Source: Dryocola sp032051265 (GTDB lineage Bacteria > Pseudomonadota > Gammaproteobacteria > Enterobacterales > Enterobacteriaceae). Taken from it: a stretch of 64,000 bases of DNA. The translations under genes were made by a program, and so were the position numbers. The stretch is from positions 124,001 through 188,000 of the forward strand of contig DAMBYU010000003.1 of assembly GCA_032051265.1 (NCBI GenBank), written 5' to 3'. Below are positions 42,579 through 51,747 of this stretch, piece after piece (position 1 is the first letter of the stretch; the number at the start of each line of letters is the position of its first letter). The notes under the pieces are model-generated. The model saw only the letters and a program-made list of their open reading frames with translations, was not told the DNA's origin and did not search any database.

Positions 42579-43404
42579 GGCCCGGCTCCAGCACGTCGCG
42601 TAATCCATCGCCCAGCAGGTTAAACGCCAGGCTCGCTATCAGAATGGCGGTGCCGGGGATCGCCGCAATCCACCACTGGTCAAAAATGACCTGCATACCG
42701 TCGGCGATCATCGCGCCCCATTCCGCCATTGGCGGCCTTGCGCCAAGACCCAGGAAACCTAAACCGGCAGCCGCCAGGATAATGCCCGCCAGATCGAGCG
42801 CCAGGCGCACAATTGCTGAAGGCAGGCACAGCGGGAGAATATGCCCGGCCAGCAAGCGTGGGCCACGGATCCCCATCATCTCTGCCGCGGCGAGATAGTC
42901 GCTGTGACGCAGACGCTGAATTTCACTGCGGGCCTGGCGTGCGTAGGCAGGCCAGGTTGTCAGGGCCAGAGCGAGCGCGCCATTCACCAGTCCAGGCCCG
43001 AGCATCGCCACAAAAGCGAACGCCAGAATCAGGCGCGGCATCGACATGACAACGTCGGTAAAACGCATCAGTACGCGCTCCAGCCATCCGCCGTAATACC
43101 CGGAAAGAATGCCGATGAGTAAGCCAACCGGCAAAGTTATCACCGTCACCAGCAAAACCAGGCCGAGAGCGGGGCGCGAGCCGTACAGCAGGCGCGACAG
43201 TAAATCGCGGCCGTAGCTGTCAGTGCCGAGCCAGTGCTGTGCGTTGGGATATTGCAGACGAGCGGCAGCGTCCTGCCAGTTAGGATCAAACGGGGCGAGC
43301 AGCGGAGCAAACAGGGCAGTTAACGCCAGCAGCATGATAATCACCAGGCCACCAAGGGCCGCAGGCGAGCGCAGTATTCGGCGCAAAAAGAGGTAAGACG
43401 GCAT
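42571..43404 (-). CDS. peptide-type ABC transporter permease (DppC-like)
   Basis: A 277-residue inner-membrane subunit with about six hydrophobic segments. The N-terminal OppC-type helix has ALGGLVIIMLLALTALFAPLLAP; the conserved GTDSYGRDLLSRLLYGSRPAL and the EAA-type loop AAAEMMGIRGPRLLAGHILP contact the ATPases. It starts inside the stop of the previous gene (TGATG overlap), a sign of tight coupling. Confidence 0.88.
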   Translation of the reverse strand: MPSYLFLRRILRSPAALGGLVIIMLLALTALFAPLLAPFDPNWQDAAARLQYPNAQHWLGTDSYGRDLLSRLLYGSRPALGLVLLVTVITLPVGLLIGILSGYYGGWLERVLMRFTDVVMSMPRLILAFAFVAMLGPGLVNGALALALTTWPAYARQARSEIQRLRHSDYLAAAEMMGIRGPRLLAGHILPLCLPSAIVRLALDLAGIILAAAGLGFLGLGARPPMAEWGAMIADGMQVIFDQWWIAAIPGTAILIASLAFNLLGDGLRDVLEPGHD

Positions 43405-44438
43405 CAGCGTACCCTCGGATCGGTGACACGCACCAGTACGTCAGTCAGATTGTTGATAATGACGAACGACACGCCAATCAGTAGCGTACCGCCCATAATC
43501 GCGGTGGTATCCCCGGCAAACAGCGCGGTCGTTAAGTAACGCCCGATGCCCGGCCAGGAAAAGACGGTTTCCGTTAGTACCGCGCCTTCCAGCATTGAGG
43601 TGTAGGCTAACGCAATGACCGTGAACAGCGTGCCGCGAATATTGGGCAGCACGTGCCGCACGAGGATCGTCATATCCCCCGCACCTTTTGCACGGGCGAG
43701 GGTAATGTATTCTTTGTTCATCTCGCTCAGGCAGGCTGTGCGCGTCAGGCGGGTGATGCTTGCCAGCGAGTAATAAGCGAGAAGCAGCACCGGCAGCACA
43801 AGGTGATTGATGGCGTTGAAGAACGCATCGCGATCGCCAGAAAGCCAGGTGTCTATCAGCACAAAACCGGTTTTTGCTTCCACGCTGTATTGATAAATAT
43901 CGTCGAGCCGCCCTGGCCCGGCGCTCCATTGTAGCCGGGCGTAAAACAGCGCCAGCATCAACAGGCCAAGCCAGAAGATAGGTACTGAGTTACCCAACAG
44001 GGTAAATGTGCGCACCGCCAGATCCCAGGGAGAACCAACGAACCGCGCGCAGAGCACGCCAAAAATTACCCCCAGCACGCTGCCGAGAATCAGCGCGAGA
44101 GTGGCAAGTTCAAGCGTGGCGGGAAAGGTAGAGAGCAGATCCTGTAATACGGGCTGCCCGGTGGCGCTGGCGGTGCCTAAGTCGCCGTGAGCAAGGTTAG
44201 TCAGGTAGTGCCAGAACTGCACGGGCAGAGACCTGTCCAGCCCTAGCTGGTGACGTACCTGGTCATACGTGGCCTGGCTTGCGTGATCGCCTACGATCTG
44301 TAGCACGCGATCGACTGGCGAAAGCGCTGAAAGGGCAAAGGTGATAAGCAGCAGGCCGACAAGCGTTAGCGCCAGGGTAAACAGGCCCTGTAATAAAGTC
44401 AGCAGCGGGCGGCGTAAATGCGATGTGACGAGAGGCAT
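43404..44438 (-). CDS. peptide-type ABC transporter permease (DppB-like)
   Basis: A 344-residue inner-membrane protein of the DppB/OppB type with six membrane segments and the QLGLDRSLPVQFWHYL periplasmic segment. The coupling loop is YITLARAKGAGDMTILVRHVLPN, and the C-terminal block SWPGIGRYLTTALFAGDTTAIMGG is conserved. It is separated from the upstream binding-protein gene by a BIME repeat of the kind found between malE and malF. Confidence 0.88.
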   Translation of the reverse strand: MPLVTSHLRRPLLTLLQGLFTLALTLVGLLLITFALSALSPVDRVLQIVGDHASQATYDQVRHQLGLDRSLPVQFWHYLTNLAHGDLGTASATGQPVLQDLLSTFPATLELATLALILGSVLGVIFGVLCARFVGSPWDLAVRTFTLLGNSVPIFWLGLLMLALFYARLQWSAGPGRLDDIYQYSVEAKTGFVLIDTWLSGDRDAFFNAINHLVLPVLLLAYYSLASITRLTRTACLSEMNKEYITLARAKGAGDMTILVRHVLPNIRGTLFTVIALAYTSMLEGAVLTETVFSWPGIGRYLTTALFAGDTTAIMGGTLLIGVSFVIINNLTDVLVRVTDPRVR

Positions 44439-44463
44439 CAGAGACTCTTGGCTTTAAAAACAG

Positions 44464-44536
44464 ACAGGGTGGATAAACGCAAGCGCCATCCACCACACAA
44501 TGAGCGGCGGGTATAGCTTCCGTTTACCCGCCCTGT
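44464..44536. repeat. BIME-like REP pair inside the ABC operon
   Basis: ACAGGGTGGATAAACG...CATCCACC and the inverted GGCGGGTATAGC...GTTTACCCGCCCTGT, framed by ACAGGG / CCCTGT, filling most of the 113-bp gap between the binding-protein stop and the first permease start. Confidence 0.78.
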
Positions 44537-44551
44537 GTTTTGCGCGTGGGA

Positions 44552-46120
44552 TTACTTACTCACACGATCGTAATACACCATATCCGCATTCAGGCCCTGC
44601 TGATAACCCTTCACGTTGTCACGCACTACGATTTGCGTTTTGCCCTGATCGACAAACACATACGGAGAGCTGCGCTGCAATTCCTGCTGCATTTGCTTGT
44701 AGAGATCCAGACGTTTAGCCGGGTCGGCCTCCGCCACCGCCGCCAGCGTTTGTTTGTTTAGCTCCGGGATTTGCCAGCCGTTCAGGCCCGCAACGGTGCT
44801 GGCTTTGCCATCGTTAAATGCGAAGGCGCTGGCGTTGGAATGGGCATCAAAATAGTCCGGGATCCACAGGCGGATCGCGGCCTGATGCTGTTTAGCACGA
44901 ACGCGTGCGTATACCTGGCTGCCCGCAGCTGGCAGCAGATCGACCTTCACACCTCCCTGGGCGAAGCTCGCCTGCATGGACTGGGCAATGGTGATAAACG
45001 GCGGTTTGTTTTCCACATCCAGCGTGAAGTGCGCTTCTTTAATGCCCGCTTTGGCGAGAATTTCTTTCGCTTTGGCCGGGTCGAATTTGAACGGGTTGTT
45101 ATCCAGCGCGCCCGCGAAACCAACCGGCAGGAAGCTCTGATGCACGAAATACTGGCCTTTCAGCAGGTCTTTGGTGATGCCTTCATAATCCACCAGATAA
45201 CGCGCCGCTTCCCACAGCGCCGGGTTTTTCAGCAGTGGATTAGCGCTGTTGCCCACGTTGAATACCATATAGTTTTGCTCGGCGGAAGGAATGCTAAGCA
45301 CTTTAACGCCGGGCTTGCCTTCCAGTGCGCTGGTCTGATCCGCGCCCAGATCGCGGGCGATATCAGCGTCGCCTTGCTGAATCAGCAGGCGACGAGCCGC
45401 AGGATCCGGTACGTTTTTAATAATGATGTTTTTAACTTTTGGCGCATCGCCCGGCGATGTCGGATTAGCATCCAGCACGATGGCCTGATGCGGCTTGTAA
45501 AGGCGCATTTTGAAAGGGCCGCTGCCTGCGGAGTGCATTTTCAGCCACTCGTTGCCGAAATCATCGGCTTTGGCATGTGGCGAGACGGCCTTTTCATCCA
45601 CTATTGAGGCAATCGGCGTGGAAAGGATATTCAGTGCGACCGCCGGGCTGATGTCTGCCGTCCAGTGCAGCTCCAGCGTATGTTCATCCACTTTTTTTAG
45701 CTGGCCTGCGATGTTGTCCGGTTGCCAGCCCAGCACGTTAAGGATAAAGGCTGGCGACTTGTTTAACGTAACCGCGCGGGTATAAGAGAAGATAACGTCT
45801 TCCGGGCGCAGCGGATTACCGGAAGAGAATTTAGCGTCCGGACGCAGTTTGATCGTCAGTTTTTTATTCGCGGCATCGCCCTGCCAGCTTTCTGCAAGCA
45901 CGGGCACTATTTTTGCCGGGTCTTCACGATCGGCCTGCACCAGACGCTGATAAAGGCTGGGTACGGTCTGAATACTGGAGAGTTCGTTAGCTTCAGCGGG
46001 ATCGAGGCTGACGATATCGTCCAGGCCCTGGGCAACAACTAAGGTATTTGGCGGTGTGGCGGCAAAGCTGCTTGCGGATAACGCAGCCAGCAACAGTAAC
46101 GGCAGAATTTTTCTTTGCAT
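44552..46120 (-). CDS. peptide-type ABC transporter substrate-binding protein (SBP_bac_5)
   Basis: A 522-residue periplasmic binding protein. A signal peptide (QRKILPLLLLAALSASSF, cleavage after FAA) is followed by a mature domain beginning TPPNTLVVAQGLDDIVSLDP. Family 5 features: the ANELSSIQTVPSLYQRL region, LRPDAKFSSGNPLRPEDV and the C-terminal QQELQRSSPYVFVDQGK. It resembles dipeptide, glutathione and nickel-chelate binding proteins, but I cannot name the ligand. It heads a five-gene operon; the gene set next to patA is not in K-12. Confidence 0.88.
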   Translation of the reverse strand: MQRKILPLLLLAALSASSFAATPPNTLVVAQGLDDIVSLDPAEANELSSIQTVPSLYQRLVQADREDPAKIVPVLAESWQGDAANKKLTIKLRPDAKFSSGNPLRPEDVIFSYTRAVTLNKSPAFILNVLGWQPDNIAGQLKKVDEHTLELHWTADISPAVALNILSTPIASIVDEKAVSPHAKADDFGNEWLKMHSAGSGPFKMRLYKPHQAIVLDANPTSPGDAPKVKNIIIKNVPDPAARRLLIQQGDADIARDLGADQTSALEGKPGVKVLSIPSAEQNYMVFNVGNSANPLLKNPALWEAARYLVDYEGITKDLLKGQYFVHQSFLPVGFAGALDNNPFKFDPAKAKEILAKAGIKEAHFTLDVENKPPFITIAQSMQASFAQGGVKVDLLPAAGSQVYARVRAKQHQAAIRLWIPDYFDAHSNASAFAFNDGKASTVAGLNGWQIPELNKQTLAAVAEADPAKRLDLYKQMQQELQRSSPYVFVDQGKTQIVVRDNVKGYQQGLNADMVYYDRVSK

Positions 46121-46265
46121 GATGCACCCTGCATAAAAAGGAAGAATTATTTTGGTTTGTTATTTTCTGACCTGATTACGTTAGGTGAGACAAGGCTAAT
46201 CACAAAGTCCAAAAATGACTTTGCTTATAAATATAAGATATAACCAATACCCGTATGGAATGAAA

Positions 46266-46289
46266 AACGCCGGGCATTTGCCCGGCGTT
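46266..46289 (-). terminator. proP terminator
   Basis: Perfect 10-bp stem AACGCCGGGC / GCCCGGCGTT with a 4-nt loop, followed on the minus strand by TTTTTCATT, 17 bp past the proP stop. Confidence 0.92.
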
Positions 46290-46306
46290 GTTGCCACGAT
46301 GCGTGA

Positions 46307-47812
46307 TTACTCGTTTATATGCGGATGCTGCTGTACGAGATTACTGCGTTTCGCCTGCAGGGCTTCAATCTCACGATCCAAATCTTCGATTTTTTGCTCA
46401 ATATTATCGTGATGCTCCTGCACGATTTCGCGAGCTTCGGCAAGATCGGAAGCGGCAGGCGTTGCGCCTTTAAGCGGCTTGTTGGCGGTTTCTTTCATGG
46501 TCAGGCCGGTCACAAGGCCAATCGCCGCGATCGCCATCAGATAGTAAGCCGGCATCATCAGGTTTTCGGTCGACTCCACAAGCCAGGCCGCTAACGTAGG
46601 CGTCAGCCCGGCAACCAGTACGGAAATATTGAACGCGCTGGCCAGCGCGCTATAACGGATATGGGTCGGGAACATGGCGGGTAGGGTCGACGCCATGACA
46701 CCGGTAAAGGAGTTGAGGATCACCGCCAGAATCAGCAGACCGGCAAATATCAGTCCCAGCACGTTGCTGTTAATCAGCGTAAAGGCAGGAATAGCGAATA
46801 ACAGCAGCGCTATGCTGCCGAAAACAATAAACGGACGGCGGCCGTAACGGTCGCTCAGCAGGCCAATCATCGGCTGTACGAACAGCATCCCGATCATAAT
46901 GGCGATGATTATCAGCACGCCATGTTCTTCGGAATAGTGCAGGTTATGGGAGAGATAGCTTGGCATGTAGGTGAGCAGCATGTAGTAGGTCACGTTGGTG
47001 GAGATAACGATCCCGATACAGGTCAGCAGGCTGCGCCAGTGTTTGGTGGCAATCTCTTTAAAGGAGACTTTAGGCCCCTCGGCCAGGCCTTCTTTATCAC
47101 CCTGTTCCAGCTTATCGATATGCTGCTGGAACGCCGGCGTCTCTTCTAAAGCGTGGCGCAGATACAGGCCGATAATCCCCAGCGGCAGCGCCAGGAAGAA
47201 GGGTAAACGCCAGCCCCAGGAGAGGAAGTGTGCTTCCCCTACGATGGCGCTAATCAGCACCACCACGCCCGCGCCGCAGACGAAACCGGCAATGGAGCCG
47301 AAGTCCAGCCAGCTTCCCATAAATCCGCGCTTACGGTCCGGCGAGTATTCAGCTACGAAGATAGAAGCCCCCGTATATTCGCCCCCCACCGAGAAACCCT
47401 GCGCCATTTTTGCAAGCAACAACAGGATTGGCGCCCAGATACCGATCGTCGCGTACGACGGAATAAGGCCAATACAGAAGGTGCTCAACGACATAATGAT
47501 GATGGTTATCGACAGGATTTTTTGGCGACCATATTTATCGCCCAGCATGCCGAAGAACAATCCGCCGAGAGGACGAATCAGGAAGGGAACGGAGAAGGTC
47601 CCGAGCGCGGCAATCATCTGCACGCTTGGGCTGGCATCCGGGAAGAAAACCTTACCGAGCGCGTAGGCAACGAAGCCATAGACACCAAAATCAAACCATT
47701 CCATCGCATTGCCCAGCGAGGCTGCGGTAATGGCTTTCTTCAGACGACTATCGTCAATAATGGTCACGTCACTGACCTTAATAGGCCTGACTTTCTTTTT
47801 CCTTTTTAACAT
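46307..47812 (-). CDS. proP: osmosensing proline/betaine symporter ProP
   Basis: Major-facilitator H+ symporter that takes up proline, glycine betaine and ectoine under osmotic stress. It has 501 residues (E. coli 500), starting MLKRKKKVRPIKVSDVTIIDD. MFS motif GMLGDKYGRQKIL between TM2 and TM3 and KMAQGFSVGGEYTGASIFVAEY are conserved. The C-terminal coiled coil (about 455-498, HHDNIEQKIEDLDREIEAL) is the osmosensory antiparallel element of the E. coli type. In K-12 proP is not next to aer. Confidence 0.96.
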   Translation of the reverse strand: MLKRKKKVRPIKVSDVTIIDDSRLKKAITAASLGNAMEWFDFGVYGFVAYALGKVFFPDASPSVQMIAALGTFSVPFLIRPLGGLFFGMLGDKYGRQKILSITIIIMSLSTFCIGLIPSYATIGIWAPILLLLAKMAQGFSVGGEYTGASIFVAEYSPDRKRGFMGSWLDFGSIAGFVCGAGVVVLISAIVGEAHFLSWGWRLPFFLALPLGIIGLYLRHALEETPAFQQHIDKLEQGDKEGLAEGPKVSFKEIATKHWRSLLTCIGIVISTNVTYYMLLTYMPSYLSHNLHYSEEHGVLIIIAIMIGMLFVQPMIGLLSDRYGRRPFIVFGSIALLLFAIPAFTLINSNVLGLIFAGLLILAVILNSFTGVMASTLPAMFPTHIRYSALASAFNISVLVAGLTPTLAAWLVESTENLMMPAYYLMAIAAIGLVTGLTMKETANKPLKGATPAASDLAEAREIVQEHHDNIEQKIEDLDREIEALQAKRSNLVQQHPHINE

Positions 47813-48029
47813 GCTTATCCTCTTTATTTTCCTTGCGGGAGCGATACTGTCTCCTCACTAAGTGTAGTGGGCCGGTCACGAAACGATGGCTAAACTGTAG
47901 CACTTAGTCGCACTATGTAATTTCTATTAATAACCCAATGAAATTATTGGGAAATGTGGCCCAGCGAGCAAAACATTATAAATACTACGGCTAATTTGAA
48001 AAAGTGTGATATCCGTCAAGTTTAACCGT

Positions 48030-48056
48030 TAAAGTAAATTTCTGCAGCGCCGAAAT
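48030..48056 (+). promoter_or_regulatory. sigma-28 (FliA) promoter of aer
   Basis: TAAAGTAA-N11-GCCGAAAT, matching TAAAGTTT-N11-GCCGATAA with the exact 11-bp spacer, 54 bp before the aer start. It places aer in the flagellar class 3 regulon, as in E. coli. Confidence 0.88.
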
Positions 48057-48109
48057 AACATCAATAAGGAAAAAATTAACAACTGGATAACTTGCACAAC
48101 GGAGATGCT

Positions 48110-49630
48110 ATGTCTGCCCGCGCCAACGTCACACAGCAAGAATATTTGCTCAAGGACGATACTACCCTCATGTCCACTACTGATTTGCAAAGCTATATGA
48201 CCCACGCTAACGACACCTTCGTGCAAGTTAGCGGCTATGAGTTGCATGAGCTTATCGGTATCCCGCATAACCTTGTTCGCCACCCGGATATGCCGAAAGC
48301 GGCTTTTGCCGACCTGTGGTTTACCCTTCAGCAGGGCGAACCGTGGACCGGTATCGTTAAAAACCGTCGTAAAAATGGCGACCATTACTGGGTTCGCGCC
48401 AATGCTGTCCCTATGGTTCGCGAGGGCAAAACCACCGGCTATATGTCAATTCGTACTAAAGCGACGCCGGAGGAAATAGCGGCGGTGGAGCCGCTGTATA
48501 AGGCGCTGAACGAAGGGCGCGCGAACCGCCGTCTGTTTAAAGGATTAGTGCTGCGTAAAAACTGGTTTGGCCGCTTACCGACAATTTCCCTGCGCTGGCG
48601 CATTCGGACGATGATGGCAGGGTTGTTTGCCCTATTAATGATTGCTGGAATGACGATGGGACAGAGCATGCTGCAGCTGGTAATAAGCGCACTGGCGACC
48701 GCGCTGGCCTGTGGTTTGCTGGAGTGGCAAATTGCACGACCGCTGGAAAATGTCGCTCGTCAGGCGCTGGCGGTGGCAACGGGGGATCGCCACAAAATCG
48801 ATCATCTGGCACGCACCGATGAGATTGGTATGACGCTGCGGGCCATCGGCCAGCTTGGTTTGATGTGTCGCTGGTTGATAAACGATGTCAGTCATCAGGT
48901 GGAAAGCGTGCGCAGCAGTAGCGAAACGCTGGCGAAAGGTAACGACGAGCTAAAAGAGCGCACGCGTCAGTCGGTAGCCAACGTGCAGCATACGGTCACT
49001 ACGATGAGTCAGATGGCCGCTTCGGTGCAGAATAATTCCGCAACTGCCGCTGCGGCAGACAAGCTTTCCAGTTCAGCGAGCGATGCGGCGGCAGACGGCG
49101 GACGGGCTATGGAAACCGTTGTCACAACGATGGATGATATTGCCGACAGCACCCAACGCATTGGTTCCATCACCAGCCTGATCAACGATATCGCTTTCCA
49201 GACAAACATACTGGCGCTCAACGCTGCGGTAGAAGCGGCGCGCGCCGGGGAGCAGGGCAAAGGTTTTGCCGTGGTGGCAGGAGAGGTGAGAAATCTGGCA
49301 AGCCGCAGTGCGGCAGCGGCCAACGATATCCGCAAGCTTATTGAGGCCAGCGCCAGTAAAGTGCAGTCCGGCGCCGTCCGGGTTCACGAGGCGGGGCGCA
49401 CTATGCAGGATATTGTCTCCCAGGTGCAGAACGTTACCCAGCTTCTGGGACAGATCAGCAACGCGACGTCTGAACAGGCGGATGGGCTGGCAGATTTAAC
49501 CCGCGCGGTGGCGGAGCTCGACGCGATAACCCGAAAAAATGCTGCGCTGGTGGAAGAAGGAGCGCATGTCTCTGCAATGGTGAAGCACCGGGCTGCACGC
49601 CTTGAAGACGCGGTGACGGTGCTGCATTAA
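48110..49630 (+). CDS. aer: aerotaxis receptor Aer
   Basis: Redox/oxygen-sensing chemoreceptor, 506 residues as in E. coli. N-terminal FAD-binding PAS domain (about 10-120: DDTTLMSTTDLQSYMTHAND, NRRKNGDHYWVRANAVPM), a membrane hairpin at about 165-205, HAMP (about 205-255), and a signalling domain with the hairpin tip AFQTNILALNAAVEAARAGE. There is no periplasmic domain. The ATG at 48110 has GGAG six bases before it; a TTG six codons upstream is not needed. Transcribed from a sigma-28 promoter. Confidence 0.97.
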   Translation: MSARANVTQQEYLLKDDTTLMSTTDLQSYMTHANDTFVQVSGYELHELIGIPHNLVRHPDMPKAAFADLWFTLQQGEPWTGIVKNRRKNGDHYWVRANAVPMVREGKTTGYMSIRTKATPEEIAAVEPLYKALNEGRANRRLFKGLVLRKNWFGRLPTISLRWRIRTMMAGLFALLMIAGMTMGQSMLQLVISALATALACGLLEWQIARPLENVARQALAVATGDRHKIDHLARTDEIGMTLRAIGQLGLMCRWLINDVSHQVESVRSSSETLAKGNDELKERTRQSVANVQHTVTTMSQMAASVQNNSATAAAADKLSSSASDAAADGGRAMETVVTTMDDIADSTQRIGSITSLINDIAFQTNILALNAAVEAARAGEQGKGFAVVAGEVRNLASRSAAAANDIRKLIEASASKVQSGAVRVHEAGRTMQDIVSQVQNVTQLLGQISNATSEQADGLADLTRAVAELDAITRKNAALVEEGAHVSAMVKHRAARLEDAVTVLH

Positions 49631-49642
49631 GCTTTAAGCTCA

Positions 49643-49670
49643 GATGAGGGAGCGGCCAGGTTCCCTCATC
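49643..49670. terminator. hairpin between aer and the PEP-mutase-family gene
   Basis: Stem GATGAGGGA / TCCCTCATC (9 bp) with a 10-nt loop between convergent genes. The loop is long and T-tracts are weak. Confidence 0.7.
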
Positions 49671-49674
49671 ACAA

Positions 49675-50445
49675 CTATTGCGCAAACATATCGGCAATAT
49701 TCTGCTGGAATAGCTTTTGCAGCTGGATAAAAGGCTGTGGCCCCGTACTGACACGAGAAACACCCAACCGCTGATAAAGAGGAAGGTCTATCTTTCCGCT
49801 GGTATCCATAATATTTACCGGCGCAGGGGCGGCCACACAAAATTTCTCTATTAAATTTGGTTTGGTCAGGCCCGGAATGAAAATACAATCCGCCCCTGCT
49901 TCCGTATAGGCTCTGGCGCGATGCAGCGCTTCTGGAATTAAGGCCTGGTGTTTTGTTGTATCAGGCTGTTGTAAAAAAAGATCGGTACGGGCGTTGATAA
50001 AAACAGGCCGTGACATCTTTTTAGCAACGCGTCGTAACAGGTGTAATCGTTCAACCTGTATTTCCAGCGACAGCATGCCTCCCTGTGCGCTGATATTCTG
50101 GTCTTCGAAATTAACGCCAGCAATGCCAGAAGAGAGCAACGCGCGAAAATTTGCTTCAATTCCTTGCGGGGTAGCCGAATACCCACCCTCAAAATCCACT
50201 GTTACAGGCAGAGAAACGGCGCGGCAGATATTTGTAACGAGCAGCAAAAGCGACTCGAAAGGGAGACGCTGCCCATCTTCATACCCTTGCGCCTGCGCAA
50301 GTGACCAACTGCTTGTCGCAATTGCGCCAGCGCCGCACTGTTCAGCAACGCGCGCGCTTCCCGCATCCCAAATGTTCACCAGCAGCAAAGGTGAGCCTGC
50401 ATGGTGTAGCGCAGAGAAAGTTTTATATTTTTCCTGACTCATCAT
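49675..50445 (-). CDS. isocitrate lyase/PEP-mutase family protein
   Basis: A 256-residue (beta/alpha)8-fold protein of the PEP mutase/isocitrate lyase superfamily. Mg2+-binding and active-site strips are recognisable: NIWDAGSARVAEQCGAGAIA, VTVDFEGGYS (Asp, Glu) and GVNFEDQN; INARTDLFL follows. The KKCGH-type loop of isocitrate and methylisocitrate lyases is absent, so it is a diverged family member (oxaloacetate hydrolase, phosphonate or unknown C-C lyase activity are all possible). Its ATG overlaps the ada-like stop (ATGA), so it is translated together with that gene. Confidence 0.85.
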   Translation of the reverse strand: MMSQEKYKTFSALHHAGSPLLLVNIWDAGSARVAEQCGAGAIATSSWSLAQAQGYEDGQRLPFESLLLLVTNICRAVSLPVTVDFEGGYSATPQGIEANFRALLSSGIAGVNFEDQNISAQGGMLSLEIQVERLHLLRRVAKKMSRPVFINARTDLFLQQPDTTKHQALIPEALHRARAYTEAGADCIFIPGLTKPNLIEKFCVAAPAPVNIMDTSGKIDLPLYQRLGVSRVSTGPQPFIQLQKLFQQNIADMFAQ

Positions 50446-51512
50446 CTGTTCCCCTGGTTTTTGGCAGCTATTCTGCGTTCATGTTCAATCAACCATTTTT
50501 TACGCCACAGTCCGCCGCCATAACCGGTAAGGCTGCCGTCCTGGCCAATCACCCGGTGGCATGGGATGACGATAGAAATCTGATTCGCACCGTTTGCTCT
50601 TGCTACCGCGCGGCACGCGCCGCCGTTGCCCATACCGCGCGCGATATCGGAATAACTTCTTAATTCCCCGGACGTGATACTTTTTAGCTCATCCCAGACC
50701 TGCCGGGTAAATGCAGAGCCAAAGCAGGCCAGAGGCGTAGAAAATTCCATATTCTCCCCGGAAAAATATTGCGCCAGCTCGTTTTCAATCCGATCTGTTA
50801 TCGCTTCTCTGCCCATGACAATATTCGATCGTGTGATTTTCTTAAGCTGCTCAATCTCAGCAGGCAGCGCCTTACGATCGAGAAACTCCAGCAGCCAGAG
50901 CGCATGTTGATCCACAATGGCAATCATGGTGCCGATAGGCGTTTCAATCCAGGCGGCTTTTAACCAGGTTTGCCGGGCAGCGTGGGCCGGTGCATTACCC
51001 AGATATTTCATTATCGCATGGCGAAAACCGCTGCCTGAGTCATAGCTTGCCGTTAGTTGCGCATCGATGACCCGTGCACCCTGAGCGAGCGACTCCACGC
51101 TGCGACCAATTCGTCTGAGACGGGCGATTTCCAGAAAAGTGATGCCAAACTGGCGGCGAAAAAGGCGCCGGATCGTGGATGGATCGTACCCTGCCGCGCT
51201 GATTGCGCTTTCTGACCAGCGTTTGTCCGGATCGGCTTCCAGTGCAGATAACAGCGCTTCTATAGCGGGCTCCCGAGTGGGGCCAGACTGCATCGGGCGG
51301 CAGCGTTTACAGGGCCGGAAACCGGCTTCCAGTGCGCCCGTCAGAGAAGAATAAAAAATCGTATTTTCACGCTTAGGTTTTCTTGCCGTGCAGTTCAGTT
51401 TGCAAAATACTCCGGTACTTTTTACGCCGACCCAGGCAAATCCCTCAAAGGCGGGATCCCGGGCGAGTAACGCTTCGTAGAGCACATCATCACTGGGAAG
51501 ATCGAATAGCAT
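50442..51512 (-). CDS. ada: Ada-type methylated-DNA repair protein and regulator
   Basis: A 356-residue three-part protein like E. coli Ada (354). The N-terminal zinc domain accepts methyl groups from phosphotriesters through Cys37 in GVFCKLNCTARKP, with Cys41 and the CKRC pair at about 68-71. An AraC-type HTH region (about 85-170, SAAGYDPSTIRRLFRRQFGI) follows. The C-terminal O6-methylguanine methyltransferase has the active Cys in IVIPCHRVIG. In E. coli, Ada self-methylation turns it into an activator of ada-alkB, alkA and aidB. Here alkB is not beside it; instead a PEP-mutase-family gene overlaps its stop. Confidence 0.9.
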   Translation of the reverse strand: MLFDLPSDDVLYEALLARDPAFEGFAWVGVKSTGVFCKLNCTARKPKRENTIFYSSLTGALEAGFRPCKRCRPMQSGPTREPAIEALLSALEADPDKRWSESAISAAGYDPSTIRRLFRRQFGITFLEIARLRRIGRSVESLAQGARVIDAQLTASYDSGSGFRHAIMKYLGNAPAHAARQTWLKAAWIETPIGTMIAIVDQHALWLLEFLDRKALPAEIEQLKKITRSNIVMGREAITDRIENELAQYFSGENMEFSTPLACFGSAFTRQVWDELKSITSGELRSYSDIARGMGNGGACRAVARANGANQISIVIPCHRVIGQDGSLTGYGGGLWRKKWLIEHERRIAAKNQGNR

Positions 51513-51747
51513 GGCGCGACTCTTCTGTCGTATAGGTTTAAAACGATGCTAAAACAAACGCCAGAGTCTGAGCGACTAAAATCGGGCAGATATTTTTTTA
51601 TTTTCTGCTCAGGGTTTGACCTGTCTTTATAACGGGCCAGCCGAAGAATTATTGGTTAAGGCACATTTTTCACTCCATCATCGAGATTTTTTTGCCAGGC
51701 TGGGACAGATTGAATAATTGTTTCCGACCATTTTTCAGGAGTTCGTT

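Noticed and set aside
44771..45607. 278-codon plus-strand frame
   Set aside because: Mirror of the substrate-binding-protein gene on the minus strand; no homology recognisable.
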